Assembly: GCA_021786375.1 (NCBI GenBank)
Contig: JAJYNL010000106.1
Location: forward strand, 1-64,000
Length of the DNA: 64,000 nucleotides
Direction: 5' to 3'
DNA from: Actinomycetes bacterium
GTDB lineage: Bacteria > Actinomycetota > Acidimicrobiia > Acidimicrobiales > Acidimicrobiaceae
Numbering within the stretch: the stretch's first letter is position 1; each line of letters opens with the position of its first letter. Under the pieces are notes generated by a model. That model was not told the DNA's origin. It was given only the letters and a program-made list of their open reading frames with translations, and ran no database searches. Positions 25,719-33,982 of this stretch are shown one piece after another. Both the position numbers and the translations under genes were made by a program.

Positions 25719-25734
25719 TTTGTATTACTACAAA
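25719..25734. promoter_or_regulatory. Palindromic operator between aminotransferase and MocR genes
   Basis: A perfect inverted repeat TTTGTA-N4-TACAAA lies 15 bp before the MocR start in an AT-rich island that stands out from the high-GC surroundings. On the other strand AATACAAA and AATACCAT form a direct repeat with 9-bp period; GabR, a MocR protein, is known to bind direct ATACCA repeats. A likely MocR binding site. Confidence 0.45.
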
Positions 25735-25748
25735 TCCTGGAGAAGCGG

Positions 25749-27074
25749 ATGGCTCTTGAGTTCACCAGTGCCGACTTCGGCAAAGCGCGCGGCGCCCGCG
25801 AGATTGCGCAAAAGATCGACGAGCTCGTCGAGGCACGCCGTGCCGCCTTCGGCACCAAGCTTCCCCCTATACGCACCCTCGCCCGCATCCTCGAAGTCAG
25901 CCCCACCACCGTCGCTGCCGCCTACCTGGAACTCGAGCGCCGTGGAGTGGCCAAAGGGCAAGGAAGGACCGGCACCGTGCTGGTGCGGCGGAACCCGCCA
26001 CTCGGCGCCGCGCGCGTCTTTCGCATGTTCCCGGAGCAATCCAGCCCGGCCACCCACGACCTTTCCACCGGCTTTCCCGACCCGCGCCTCCTCCCGGACC
26101 TGCGCGAGGCACTGGCATCGGCCGCGCTCGGCGGGGAGGCGCACAACTACCTGAACCGGCACGTTGCGGAGGAGCTCTCCCCCATCCTGGCCAAGCTCTT
26201 GGAGGTCGAGCCCGAGAGCCTCACCGTGGTGAACGGTTCGCTGGACGCGCTGGACAGGTTGCTCGGCCAGGCCTGCGTAGCGGGTGACCGGGTGATCGTT
26301 GAAGAGCCGAGCTTCCCTCCCATCTTCGACCTTCTCGACGTGCACAGGCTGGTTCCGGTTCCGGTGCGGTCCGACACCGAGGGCATCGATCCGGACTCCC
26401 TCGCCCAGGCGCTCGAGCGTCGGGCCCAGGTCATGATATGGCAGCCTCGGGCCCAGAACCCCACGGGCATTTCCACCTCCTCGCGCAGGCTGGGTGAGCT
26501 CGCCGCGCTGCTCGCCCAAGCCCGCCCCATCACGGTGATCGAGGACGACCACTCCGGCCTGGTCTCCAGTGTGCCGCGGTCGACCATGCGCGGGCAGGTT
26601 CCGGGCCCCGTCGCGACGATCTACGGCTTCTCCAAGTCCCACGGCCCCGATCTGCGCATCTCGGCCGTCGCCGCGAACGCCGAGCTACTCGCCAAAGTGG
26701 TGGAACGACGAAGGCTGGGGCCGTCCTGGACAAGTGGACTGATGCAGAGACTGCTTGCCCACCTCCTGACCGAGGAGGCACCGAGCACCCGTGTCGAGCA
26801 CGCCAAGAAGGTCTACGCCGAGCGGCTCGGGCTCCTGGTCGGCCAGTTGCGCGCAATCGGGGCCGACGTCGCCTCCGGTGACGGCCTCAACTGCTGGATC
26901 CCGGTTACAAGTGAGCTGGGAGTGATTACCGACCTGGCACGCGTCTCGGTGGTGGTTGCCCCCGGCTCGGCCTTCTATCTGGACGGCAGGAGTGCTCCTC
27001 ATATCAGGATCACCACCGCCGCCATCGATGGGCTGGCACCAGGCCCGATCGAGGTAATCGGCCGATGGCTCTGA
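25749..27074 (+). CDS. MocR-type (GntR/aminotransferase) transcriptional regulator
   Basis: A fusion of an N-terminal winged helix with a C-terminal class I aminotransferase-like domain that senses PLP and an amino compound. The GntR part is at about 18-80, with LPPIRTLARILEVSPTTVAAAYLELERRGV. The aminotransferase fold follows, with NGSLDALDRLL, NPTGISTS, VIEDDHSGL and the PLP lysine in IYGFSKSHGPDLRIS. The ATG at 25749 is used (weak GGAGAAG upstream). It is divergent from the aminotransferase-mmsA operon, which it probably controls. Length is 441 aa. Confidence 0.9.
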   Translation: MALEFTSADFGKARGAREIAQKIDELVEARRAAFGTKLPPIRTLARILEVSPTTVAAAYLELERRGVAKGQGRTGTVLVRRNPPLGAARVFRMFPEQSSPATHDLSTGFPDPRLLPDLREALASAALGGEAHNYLNRHVAEELSPILAKLLEVEPESLTVVNGSLDALDRLLGQACVAGDRVIVEEPSFPPIFDLLDVHRLVPVPVRSDTEGIDPDSLAQALERRAQVMIWQPRAQNPTGISTSSRRLGELAALLAQARPITVIEDDHSGLVSSVPRSTMRGQVPGPVATIYGFSKSHGPDLRISAVAANAELLAKVVERRRLGPSWTSGLMQRLLAHLLTEEAPSTRVEHAKKVYAERLGLLVGQLRAIGADVASGDGLNCWIPVTSELGVITDLARVSVVVAPGSAFYLDGRSAPHIRITTAAIDGLAPGPIEVIGRWL

Positions 27075-27197
27075 CTTCCCGGCGCGCTGCAAACGCCTCC
27101 ATCCGATGGTCCCTGGCGGGCTGGCCCGTGGTGCGTTAGCCTGAGCCTTGAGCGGCCAGTGCGGCCAGGCACTGCGATCTCGAGACTAGGAGTGGAA

Positions 27198-27704
27198 ATG
27201 AACCTGGGACAGTCCACCACCGGACGGCCGGATGCGGCCCAAACGCTCGTGGAGTCGGTCATGACCACCAAGGTGGTCGTGGTTCACCCCGGGGATCCGA
27301 TCCAGGAAGCCGCCGAGAAGCTGGCCGAGCACGGCATCACCTCCGTCCCGGTCGTCGACGACGAATCGCATCTCAGGGGGATCCTCTCCGACGACGACCT
27401 CATCATCGAGGGAGCACGTCTGCACATACCCACGGTCTTCGGCCTCCTTGGCGACGTCGGCACCTGGCCACCTTCGGTGCTGCGCTTCGAGCGGGAATTG
27501 AAAGCCGCCTTCGCGTCCAAAGTTGAGGACGCCATGAGCAAGAAGGTGGTCAGCTGCTCACCCAAGGACACCGTGGAAGCGGCCGCCACCATCCTTCACG
27601 ACAAGAAGTTGCGCATGCTCCCGGTTGTCGAGGACGAAAAGGTGGTCGGGGTTGTCACTCGGACAGACGTGATGCGCTTCCTCTTCCCCGGCAGCGGCGA
27701 ATAG
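27198..27704 (+). CDS. Tandem CBS-domain protein
   Basis: Two CBS domains fill the 168 residues: VESVMTTKVVVVHPGDPIQE to GILSDDDLI, and VEDAMSKKVVSCSPKDTVEA to GVVTRTDVMRFLF. Such stand-alone proteins usually bind adenosine nucleotides and signal energy state. A 45-residue linker (IEGARLHIPTVFGLLGDVGT) joins them, a form common in actinobacterial and cyanobacterial CBS proteins. The ATG at 27198 has AGGAG upstream. The partner is unknown. Confidence 0.85.
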   Translation: MNLGQSTTGRPDAAQTLVESVMTTKVVVVHPGDPIQEAAEKLAEHGITSVPVVDDESHLRGILSDDDLIIEGARLHIPTVFGLLGDVGTWPPSVLRFERELKAAFASKVEDAMSKKVVSCSPKDTVEAAATILHDKKLRMLPVVEDEKVVGVVTRTDVMRFLFPGSGE

Positions 27705-27717
27705 CGCGAGGGCAGCT

Positions 27718-28455
27718 TCACTCACCCTTTCGCTGCAGAGTGAGGGCACCAAGCGCAAGTGCGACGGGTATGCACGCAGCTACGACCACCAGGTCGGTCC
27801 AGATGGCGCCGGTTAGGGTAGTGGTATAGGCGACCCTGGAGACACCGTCCACCGCGTAGCTGAGCGGGAGGAAGTCCGACAACAGGCGTAGCGCAACAGC
27901 CATCTGGTCGCGCGGCACGAGCAGCCCGCACAGCAGGAATTGCGGCAGGACGAAGGCCGGCAAGAACTGGACCGCCTGGAACTCCGTCTTGGCAAAGGCG
28001 GAGAGAAAGAGTCCCAGGGCCATTCCCAGCCACGCATCGAGGAGCGCGAAGAGGACTACGAGCCAGATCGAGCCGTCAACCCTTAGCGAAAGGCCCCATA
28101 GTGAAACCCCCAGTACCACCGCCACCTGCGCCAGAGTCGCCGCGCCGAAGGCGAGCGCGTAGCCGCCAAGCAGACTCCCTTTGCCTGCCGGACCGGCCAT
28201 AAGCCTTTCCAGCGTGCCGCTAGAGCGCTCGCGGAGCATGGCCACCGAGGCGACTACGAACATGACCGTGAAGGGGAAGAGCGCCAGCAACATCGGGCCG
28301 ACGCCTTCGAAGACCTGGGGCTGTTTGGTGAAGGCGTAGCGTACCAGCGTCATCAGCACGGAAGGCACCACCAGCAGCAGAGCCGAGGTGCGTCGGTCGT
28401 GAAGCAGCTGGAGCAGAACCCGCCGCGCCGTGGCGGCCACCGGGCCCGCCATCAC
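27718..28455 (-). CDS. ABC-2 type transporter permease
   Basis: Membrane subunit of a drug- or lipid-type ABC exporter, with six membrane segments over 245 aa. The family-typical MLRERSSGTLERLMAGPAGKG between segments 2 and 3 and the LLCGLLVPRDQMAVALRLLSDFLPLSYAVDG loop before the last segment are seen. Its ATG overlaps the ATPase stop (ATGA). The substrate cannot be deduced. Confidence 0.88.
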   Translation of the reverse strand: MMAGPVAATARRVLLQLLHDRRTSALLLVVPSVLMTLVRYAFTKQPQVFEGVGPMLLALFPFTVMFVVASVAMLRERSSGTLERLMAGPAGKGSLLGGYALAFGAATLAQVAVVLGVSLWGLSLRVDGSIWLVVLFALLDAWLGMALGLFLSAFAKTEFQAVQFLPAFVLPQFLLCGLLVPRDQMAVALRLLSDFLPLSYAVDGVSRVAYTTTLTGAIWTDLVVVAACIPVALALGALTLQRKGE

Positions 28456-29165
28456 ACCCGCCTCGTGCGAATCACGGCCAAGAAGGCCGAATCCAGATCG
28501 GTGGTGCCGGTCTCCGCCTTCAAGGCCGAGGGGGCGGCGTCGGCCAACAGCCGTCCGTCACGAAGGAGGAGGAGACGCTCGCAGCGCTCCGCCTCGTCCA
28601 TCACGTGGCTGGAGACCACCAGAGCAGTACCCTGGGCGGCCAGGGTTGCGAAGAGCCTCCAGAGATCCTCGCGAAGCACCGGATCCAGACCCACGGTCGG
28701 CTCGTCCAGGAGCAGCACACTGGGGCTACCGAGCAGGGCGATCGCCAACGATACCCTTGCAACCTGGCCCCCCGACAGGCGTTCGACGCACCGGGAAGCC
28801 TCTCCCCCCAGGGATACACGGTCAATGGCCTCCGACACTCCTGAGGCCCCCACGCCGATCATCGTTGCGAAGTAGGAGAGGTTCTCACGCACCGTGAGGT
28901 CCAGGTAGACAGCCGGCCGCTGGGGCTGATAGCCGACCAGGCCCCTTGCCATTCGGCTTCCGGCCTCGTAGCCGCCCACCTTGACCAGGCCACCAGCGTG
29001 CTTTTGTACACCGGCAATGCACCTCATGACGGTGCTCTTCCCCGATCCGCTCGGGCCGATCAGCCCGGTGAGGCTCCCGGAGGGAACGTCAAATCCGATC
29101 CCGTCGACCACCCGCTGGCCGCTACGATCCACCACAAGCCCGCCAACCTGGATCAAGTTGTCCAC
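28452..29165 (-). CDS. ABC transporter ATP-binding protein
   Basis: Nucleotide-binding subunit paired with the adjacent ABC-2 permease. Walker A is GPSGSGKST, the Q-loop lies near VGYQPQRPAVY, the signature is LSGGQVARVSLA and Walker B is LLLDEPTVGLDP, with the switch His in VVSSHVMDEAERC. At 237 aa it is a minimal ATPase without the long C-terminal extension of DrrA-like proteins. First gene of a two-gene operon. Confidence 0.92.
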   Translation of the reverse strand: MDNLIQVGGLVVDRSGQRVVDGIGFDVPSGSLTGLIGPSGSGKSTVMRCIAGVQKHAGGLVKVGGYEAGSRMARGLVGYQPQRPAVYLDLTVRENLSYFATMIGVGASGVSEAIDRVSLGGEASRCVERLSGGQVARVSLAIALLGSPSVLLLDEPTVGLDPVLREDLWRLFATLAAQGTALVVSSHVMDEAERCERLLLLRDGRLLADAAPSALKAETGTTDLDSAFLAVIRTRRV

Positions 29166-29208
29166 GTCGGGACTCTATCGCCCCTCCCGGATGCGCGCCA
29201 ACTGTGGC

Positions 29209-29844
29209 TCAGGCGCTCTCCACGGCGATCCTGCGAATCTGGCCTGCGAGCAAGTGATTCAAGATGATGACAAAGCCCACCTGGAAAACGATCTCGCCCT
29301 GGAGCATGCAGGTGAGCATGTGATCCGGCAGCGACAGTGCGGCCAGCACCCCGCCACTGAACTCGATCACGAGGCCAAGCCACCCCAGGCGGTCTGCGAG
29401 CACCTTGAAGGCAAGGATGGCCCCGACCGCCATCTGCAGCCCAAAGACCGAGGCCCCGATGATCATGTGTGTCCAGTTGAAGAAGGTACCCGCCGTATAC
29501 GGCGTCAGCAGCAGGGCGATCAGCCCTACCGCCAACACCTTGAGCGAGAGCGAGACTCCGGCCGGAGGTGACGCCGGATCGATGGACTTTGCCGAGCGAT
29601 AGAGCAGGTAGGAAGTGGCGATGAAACCCAAGGCCAGAATCCACAGGGTGTCCAGATGCACGCCGTAGTAGCTGACGCCGTAGGTGCTGGCGGCCTGGGA
29701 ATACGAAACCCCCATGCAGGCGACCAGTGTCACAGCCATAGCCAGCTCGCCTCCTACGAGAAGGCGCAGCCCCTGTTCGTAGGCCGCGAGAGCGGGGCCG
29801 CCCTCGGTTATAGGCGATCCTTGAATGCGGAAGATCCCGAGCAT
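29209..29844 (-). CDS. Membrane protein of unknown function
   Basis: 211 aa with about six membrane segments, such as LAMAVTLVACMGVSYSQA, TLWILALGFIATSYLLY, VLAVGLIALLLTPYTAG and MIIGASVFGLQMAVGAILA. No family recognised. The ATG at 29842-29844 is preceded by GGGAGGAG at an ideal distance. The gene has its own AT-rich promoter with an overlapping palindrome (29871-29893), so it is probably regulated separately from ruvB upstream. Confidence 0.65.
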   Translation of the reverse strand: MLGIFRIQGSPITEGGPALAAYEQGLRLLVGGELAMAVTLVACMGVSYSQAASTYGVSYYGVHLDTLWILALGFIATSYLLYRSAKSIDPASPPAGVSLSLKVLAVGLIALLLTPYTAGTFFNWTHMIIGASVFGLQMAVGAILAFKVLADRLGWLGLVIEFSGGVLAALSLPDHMLTCMLQGEIVFQVGFVIILNHLLAGQIRRIAVESA

Positions 29845-29870
29845 CGAGACTCCTCCCATCGCTCCGGATG

Positions 29871-29893
29871 ACTACTTGCATTATACAACTAGT
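29871..29893 (-). promoter_or_regulatory. Promoter -10 box inside an inverted repeat
   Basis: On the minus strand TATAAT (complement of 29880-29885) lies inside ACTAGTTG-N7-CAAGTAGT, an inverted repeat with one mismatch. A repressor of MarR, TetR or HxlR type would block this promoter. It drives the membrane protein gene starting at 29844. Confidence 0.45.
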
Positions 29894-29924
29894 TTTACGA
29901 AGCGGAAATGGGAAGTGTGTCGCG

Positions 29925-30995
29925 CTACTCGCGAAACAGGTCGTCGAAAAGCTGCGGCGGCTGCAGTCCCAGGTGTTCGAAGGCCAATGGGCCTGCCACC
30001 CGGCCACGCCTGGTGCGCGCAATCAGCCCCGCCTGGATCAGGAATGGCTCGTAGACGTCCTCGATGGTCTCGGCCTCTTCGCCTACCGTGGCTGCGAGCG
30101 TGGTGATTCCGACCGGATTGCCGCGATAAGTCACGCACATAACCTCCAGAATCGCTCGGTCGAGCTTGTCGAGCCCGAGCGAATCAGCCCCGAAGAACTC
30201 CAGCGCGACTTCGGCCAGCTCCTCGGTCACCACACCGTCGGCATGTACCTCCACATAGTCCCTCACCCTGCGCAGCAGGCGGTTGGCGAGGCGTGGCGTC
30301 CCGCGGGATCTCCGAGCGATCTCCACGCTGGCCTCGTGAGCCACCTCCACCTCCAGAATCGCCGCCGAACGCCTCACTATGGCGGCCAGCTCATCCGGGT
30401 CGTAGTAGTCGAGGCGGGCGACGAATCCAAAGCGGTCGCGCAAGGGCCCTGTCAGCATTCCCGTCCGAGTCGTGGCCCCGATCAGGGTGAACCTGGGCAG
30501 GTCGATTCGGATCGATCGCGCCGTAGGCCCCTCACCGACCAATATGTCCAGCTTGAAATCCTCCATAGCCGAATACAGGACCTCCCCAGCAGTCTTGGAC
30601 ATCCGGTGGATCTCATCGATGAAGAGAACGTCCCCCTCGTTCAAGGAGTTGAGAATCGCCGCCAGATCCCCCCCTCGCACCAAGGTCGGCCCTGAAGTGA
30701 CCCTGAAGCCGGCTCCCATCTCGTTGGCGACAATCTGCGCCAGCGACGTCTTGCCCAACCCCGGAGGACCCGCGAAAAGCAGGTGATCCACACTCTGTCC
30801 GCGACCCTGGGCAGCCTTGATCACCACCTCGAGGTGCGCCTTTATTTGGCTCTGGCCGATGAACTCGTCCAGCGTGCGGGGCCGGATCGCCGCCTCGATG
30901 GAAAGATCCGAAGGCAGGGCAAACGGGTTGGAGGCCTCCAATCGCGTCTCCTGGGCGGGGCTGTCCCCCGAGAGAATCTCGCGCCGCGGGCTCAT
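29925..30995 (-). CDS. ruvB: Holliday junction branch-migration DNA helicase RuvB
   Basis: Hexameric AAA+ motor that drives branch migration with RuvA. Walker A GPPGLGKT is at about 76-83 and Walker B LFIDEIHR at about 124-131. The sensor region TLIGATTRTGMLTGPLRDRFG and the winged-helix end are present. Length is 356 aa. Its ATG overlaps the ruvA stop (ATGA). Last gene of ruvC-ruvA-ruvB, the standard order. Confidence 0.97.
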   Translation of the reverse strand: MSPRREILSGDSPAQETRLEASNPFALPSDLSIEAAIRPRTLDEFIGQSQIKAHLEVVIKAAQGRGQSVDHLLFAGPPGLGKTSLAQIVANEMGAGFRVTSGPTLVRGGDLAAILNSLNEGDVLFIDEIHRMSKTAGEVLYSAMEDFKLDILVGEGPTARSIRIDLPRFTLIGATTRTGMLTGPLRDRFGFVARLDYYDPDELAAIVRRSAAILEVEVAHEASVEIARRSRGTPRLANRLLRRVRDYVEVHADGVVTEELAEVALEFFGADSLGLDKLDRAILEVMCVTYRGNPVGITTLAATVGEEAETIEDVYEPFLIQAGLIARTRRGRVAGPLAFEHLGLQPPQLFDDLFRE

Positions 30996-31588
30996 GAGCG
31001 CAGCTCCGCCAAAGCCGCCCTGACCGCCTGCGACACGTCCTGGCCAGGCTCCAAGGCGCTCATACCGCGCTTTATCTCTCGGGCGTCGAAGCCGAGCGAG
31101 GCCAACGCCGCCTCGACTTCGCGTCTAACCGCCGCATCTCCTGAACTGCGCGGAAGACCACCCGCACCCACGGACAGGGCGCGGATCGAGGATAACTTCG
31201 TGGAAAGTTCGACCAGGATTCGGATCGCGGTCTTTTCCCCGATTCCCGGTACCCGGGTCAACATGGCGACGTCATTTGCCTCCACCGCCTCGACAAGCGA
31301 GTCGGCATCCATCATCGAGACGATCACCAGCGCGAGCGCCGGGCCAACCATACGCACTCCGATGAGTACTTCGAAGAGGTTGCGCTCGCCGAGGCTCTCG
31401 AAACCAAAGATGGAAATGGCGTCCTCGCGAACGACGGTGACGCAGAAGAGTTCGATCTGCTGGCCCTCTTTGGCCGTCATAGCGAGCGAAAGCGGGACCG
31501 ATACCAGGTACCCCACGCCGCCCGCCTGAACGATCAAGGTTCGGGTTCCACCCGTTGCCCTGACCGTGCCGCTCAAAAGTGCAATCAC
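30992..31588 (-). CDS. ruvA: Holliday junction DNA helicase subunit RuvA
   Basis: Tetrameric junction-binding protein that loads RuvB. The N-terminal OB domain starts MIALLSGTVRATGG, helix-hairpin-helix motifs include NDVAMLTRVPGIGEKTAIRILVEL, and the C-terminal RuvB-binding domain begins near VEAALASLGFDAREI. The start is GTG, 12 nt after ruvC. Length is 198 aa. Confidence 0.95.
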   Translation of the reverse strand: MIALLSGTVRATGGTRTLIVQAGGVGYLVSVPLSLAMTAKEGQQIELFCVTVVREDAISIFGFESLGERNLFEVLIGVRMVGPALALVIVSMMDADSLVEAVEANDVAMLTRVPGIGEKTAIRILVELSTKLSSIRALSVGAGGLPRSSGDAAVRREVEAALASLGFDAREIKRGMSALEPGQDVSQAVRAALAELRS

Positions 31589-31600
31589 CAGCCGAGACTC

Positions 31601-32125
31601 CTAGTCAGCTTGCGGGAAAGGCTCGCGGGAAACCGCCCTCGCGCCTCCCCCACCCCGCATGTTAGCCAGGTGGCAAAGCGCGAGCGCCACCGCATCGGCC
31701 ACGTCCGGGGGCTCAGGTGCGCTTGGAAGGTCACCGATCAGCTGAACCATCCGCTGCACCTGGAACTTGCTCGCCGCTCCGTGTCCCGCCACGGCCAGCT
31801 TCACCTCAGCGGCACTGTACTCCAGGACTGCGACACCACCTTGGTGGCATGCGAGATGCACCAGACCCACGACTTGCACCACGCCAAAGGCGGTCTTTGC
31901 GTTCTTGCGAAAAAGAATCCGCTCGACCACGGCGACGTCGGGACGGTAATCGGAGATGAGCAAGGTCATTTCAGAGAGGAATTCGGCAAGTCTCTCCCCC
32001 AGGGGCGCACTGGGAGCGGTCTGAATCAAGCCGGCCGAGACTATCCGGTCGCCCGCCCCCGGCCCGGTGTCGACCACGCCGTATCCGCAGCGGGAGAGAC
32101 CGGGGTCGATTCCCAGAACACGCAT
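31601..32125 (-). CDS. ruvC: Crossover junction endodeoxyribonuclease RuvC
   Basis: Resolves Holliday junctions by paired nicks. The catalytic acidic residues are seen in MRVLGIDPGLSRCGYGVVD (Asp7), AVVERILF (Glu) and PPDVADAVALALCHL (Asp pair). KTAFGVVQVVGL and the AAVKLAVAGHGAA-like stretch (AAEVKLAVAGHGAASKFQV) are also conserved. Length is 174 aa. It follows the peroxiredoxin gene by 9 nt and opens the ruvCAB group. Confidence 0.95.
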   Translation of the reverse strand: MRVLGIDPGLSRCGYGVVDTGPGAGDRIVSAGLIQTAPSAPLGERLAEFLSEMTLLISDYRPDVAVVERILFRKNAKTAFGVVQVVGLVHLACHQGGVAVLEYSAAEVKLAVAGHGAASKFQVQRMVQLIGDLPSAPEPPDVADAVALALCHLANMRGGGGARAVSREPFPQAD

Positions 32126-32134
32126 GCGAGCCTC

Positions 32135-32599
32135 CTAGGAGGAAGCCGCTTCGGCGTCCCTGACCGCCTCGAGCAGGGTACTGGTCGGCAGGTAGGTCAA
32201 CCCGGCGGTGGTCCGGTGGCAGAAAGTGACGACCCCTTGCCGATTGATCACAAATACGCTGCGCCGATAAAAGCCGAGCGGCCCCAGCACGCCGTATGCC
32301 GAACCCACCTTCTTGTCGATATCGGACAGAAGGGGGACCGAGAGCGACTGGCGCTCCGCGAACGAGCGATGCGTCTCCTGGTCCTGCGGGCTGATCCCCC
32401 ACACCGTCGCCCCGAGTGAGGAAAAATCGGGCATTCCCTCGGAGTACGCCCTCAACTGCAGGGTGCAAACCGGGGAATGGTCCTCCGGATAGAAGGCAAG
32501 TACCAGAGCCCGCCCCAGTATCAGCTTGGGCGAATAGACCCCTTCCGGGAAGCCCTCGAGCTCGAAGTCAGGAGCGGGATCCCCGACGCCGAGAACCAC
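32135..32599 (-). CDS. Peroxiredoxin (AhpC/TSA, BCP-like)
   Basis: Thiol peroxidase reducing hydroperoxides. The thioredoxin fold begins VGDPAPDFELEGF. The peroxidatic Cys45 lies in FYPEDHSPVCTLQ, fitting PxxxS/TxxC. The resolving Cys found five residues later in many BCP proteins is absent, and the only other Cys is in VTFCHRTT near the C-terminus, so a 1-Cys or atypical mechanism is likely. Its GTG shares one base with the yebC stop. Length is 154 aa. Confidence 0.88.
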   Translation of the reverse strand: MVLGVGDPAPDFELEGFPEGVYSPKLILGRALVLAFYPEDHSPVCTLQLRAYSEGMPDFSSLGATVWGISPQDQETHRSFAERQSLSVPLLSDIDKKVGSAYGVLGPLGFYRRSVFVINRQGVVTFCHRTTAGLTYLPTSTLLEAVRDAEAASS

Positions 32600-33348
32600 T
32601 AGGCCTCCACCATTTCGAGGATGGCGTCGGGTATGTCGAAGTTCGCGTAAACGTTTTGCACGTCGTCCATGTCCTCCAGCGCGTCCACAACCCTGAGCAC
32701 CTTTCGCGCCTCGGCCTCGTCATTGAGCGGGATGATGGTGGAGGGCAACATCGTCAGCTCCGCCGAGGAGATCTTGTGTCCGGCCGCCTCGAGTGCCTCT
32801 CGCACCTCACCGAGCGAGGTCGCCGCGCAGGTCACCTGCCAACTGTCCCCCACGTCGCTCACATCCTCCGCCCCCGCGTCCGCTGCGGCGAGCATCAGCT
32901 CGTCCTCGTCGGCGCCACGATCAACCAGGACCACGCCCTTGCGCTCGAACTGCCAGGCCACAGCACCGGGCTCTGCCATGGAGCCGCCGTTCTTCGAGAA
33001 GGCGCTTCGCACGTCGGCGCCGGTCCGATTCCTGTTGTCCGTAAGGCACTCGACGATGATGGCGACCCCTGCGGCCGCGTAGCCTTCGTAGATGACCGGT
33101 TCGTAGCGAACGCCATCGAGTTCACCGGTTCCACGCTTGATGGCCCGCTCTATGGTGTCCACGGGCACGGAGGCGTCACGGGCCTTGTTGTACATGGTCC
33201 GGAGCGTGGCGTTGGAGGAGACATCTCCCCCACCCTCGCGCGCGGCAACCTCGACCTGCCTGATCAGCTTGGCGAAAAGCTTGCCGCGCGCCTTGTCCTG
33301 CGCGCCCTTCTTATGCTTAATGGTCGCCCATTTGGAGTGACCTGACAT
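32599..33348 (-). CDS. yebC: YebC/PmpR family protein
   Basis: Member of the YebC family, described as DNA-binding regulators and more recently as ribosome-associated factors helping translation through proline stretches. The start MSGHSKWATIKHKKGAQDKARGK is the family hallmark, followed by DTIERAIKRGTGE and YEGYAAAGVAIIVECLTDN. Length (249 aa) is normal. It lies between pdxT and the peroxiredoxin/ruvCAB genes, as in many Actinobacteria. Confidence 0.95.
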   Translation of the reverse strand: MSGHSKWATIKHKKGAQDKARGKLFAKLIRQVEVAAREGGGDVSSNATLRTMYNKARDASVPVDTIERAIKRGTGELDGVRYEPVIYEGYAAAGVAIIVECLTDNRNRTGADVRSAFSKNGGSMAEPGAVAWQFERKGVVLVDRGADEDELMLAAADAGAEDVSDVGDSWQVTCAATSLGEVREALEAAGHKISSAELTMLPSTIIPLNDEAEARKVLRVVDALEDMDDVQNVYANFDIPDAILEMVEA

Positions 33349-33370
33349 CTATCCCACCTCGAGTGAACGT

Positions 33371-33979
33371 CTAGAAGCTCTCAAGGAACAGCTTATGCAA
33401 TCGGTCGTCTCCGGTCACCTCGGGATGGAATGAGCTCACCAGTACGTTCTTCGAGCGGCATACCGCCGGTGCCTCCCGGGTACCTCCGTCGGGGAACTCG
33501 TACCTGACGCTCGCCAATACACTCACATCCGGGCCGACGCGGGTGACAACCGGAGCCCGGATGAACGCGACCGTCATAGGCCCACCCGAGACACCGTGCA
33601 CCACCAGGTCCGCCTCGAACGAATTCACCTGCCGGCCAAACCCGTTGCGGCGCACGGTGATGTCTATTGCGCCTAGAGCCACCTGGTCGAAGCGTCCATC
33701 GATGATCTCGGATGCGAGAATGATCATCCCCGCACAGGTCCCGAAGAGCGCACCTCCACCCGCAGCGAACTCCGCCACCGGCTCGAGCAGGTCGGAGGAA
33801 TGAAGCAGCAGCGAAATCGCTGTCGACTCGCCACCCGGGATGACCAGGTGGGTCACCCCCTTCAGCTCTGAGGGAAGCTTGACCAGCCGACTCTCCACAC
33901 CCAAGCGCGCGAAGGAGTCGGCGTGCTCACGAAAATCGCCTTGGAGAGCGAGTATGCCGACGACGGGATCCTCGGGAAT
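33371..33979 (-). CDS. pdxT: Pyridoxal 5'-phosphate synthase glutaminase subunit PdxT
   Basis: PdxT releases ammonia from glutamine for PdxS. The class I amidotransferase features are the start VVGILALQGDFREHADSF, PGGEST, the nucleophile Cys in FGTCAGMIILA and the His/Glu pair in SSFHPEVTGD. The conserved N-terminus must begin upstream of the first TTG (33904). No ATG, GTG or TTG exists there. The only plausible initiator is ATT at 33977-33979, one codon behind the pdxS stop and in the same frame, with GAGG inside the pdxS end as ribosome site. Thus either ATT initiates (as in infC) or the pdxS UAG is read through. Length from ATT is 202 aa. Confidence 0.88.
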   Translation of the reverse strand: MPEDPVVGILALQGDFREHADSFARLGVESRLVKLPSELKGVTHLVIPGGESTAISLLLHSSDLLEPVAEFAAGGGALFGTCAGMIILASEIIDGRFDQVALGAIDITVRRNGFGRQVNSFEADLVVHGVSGGPMTVAFIRAPVVTRVGPDVSVLASVRYEFPDGGTREAPAVCRSKNVLVSSFHPEVTGDDRLHKLFLESF

Positions 33980-33982
33980 TTT

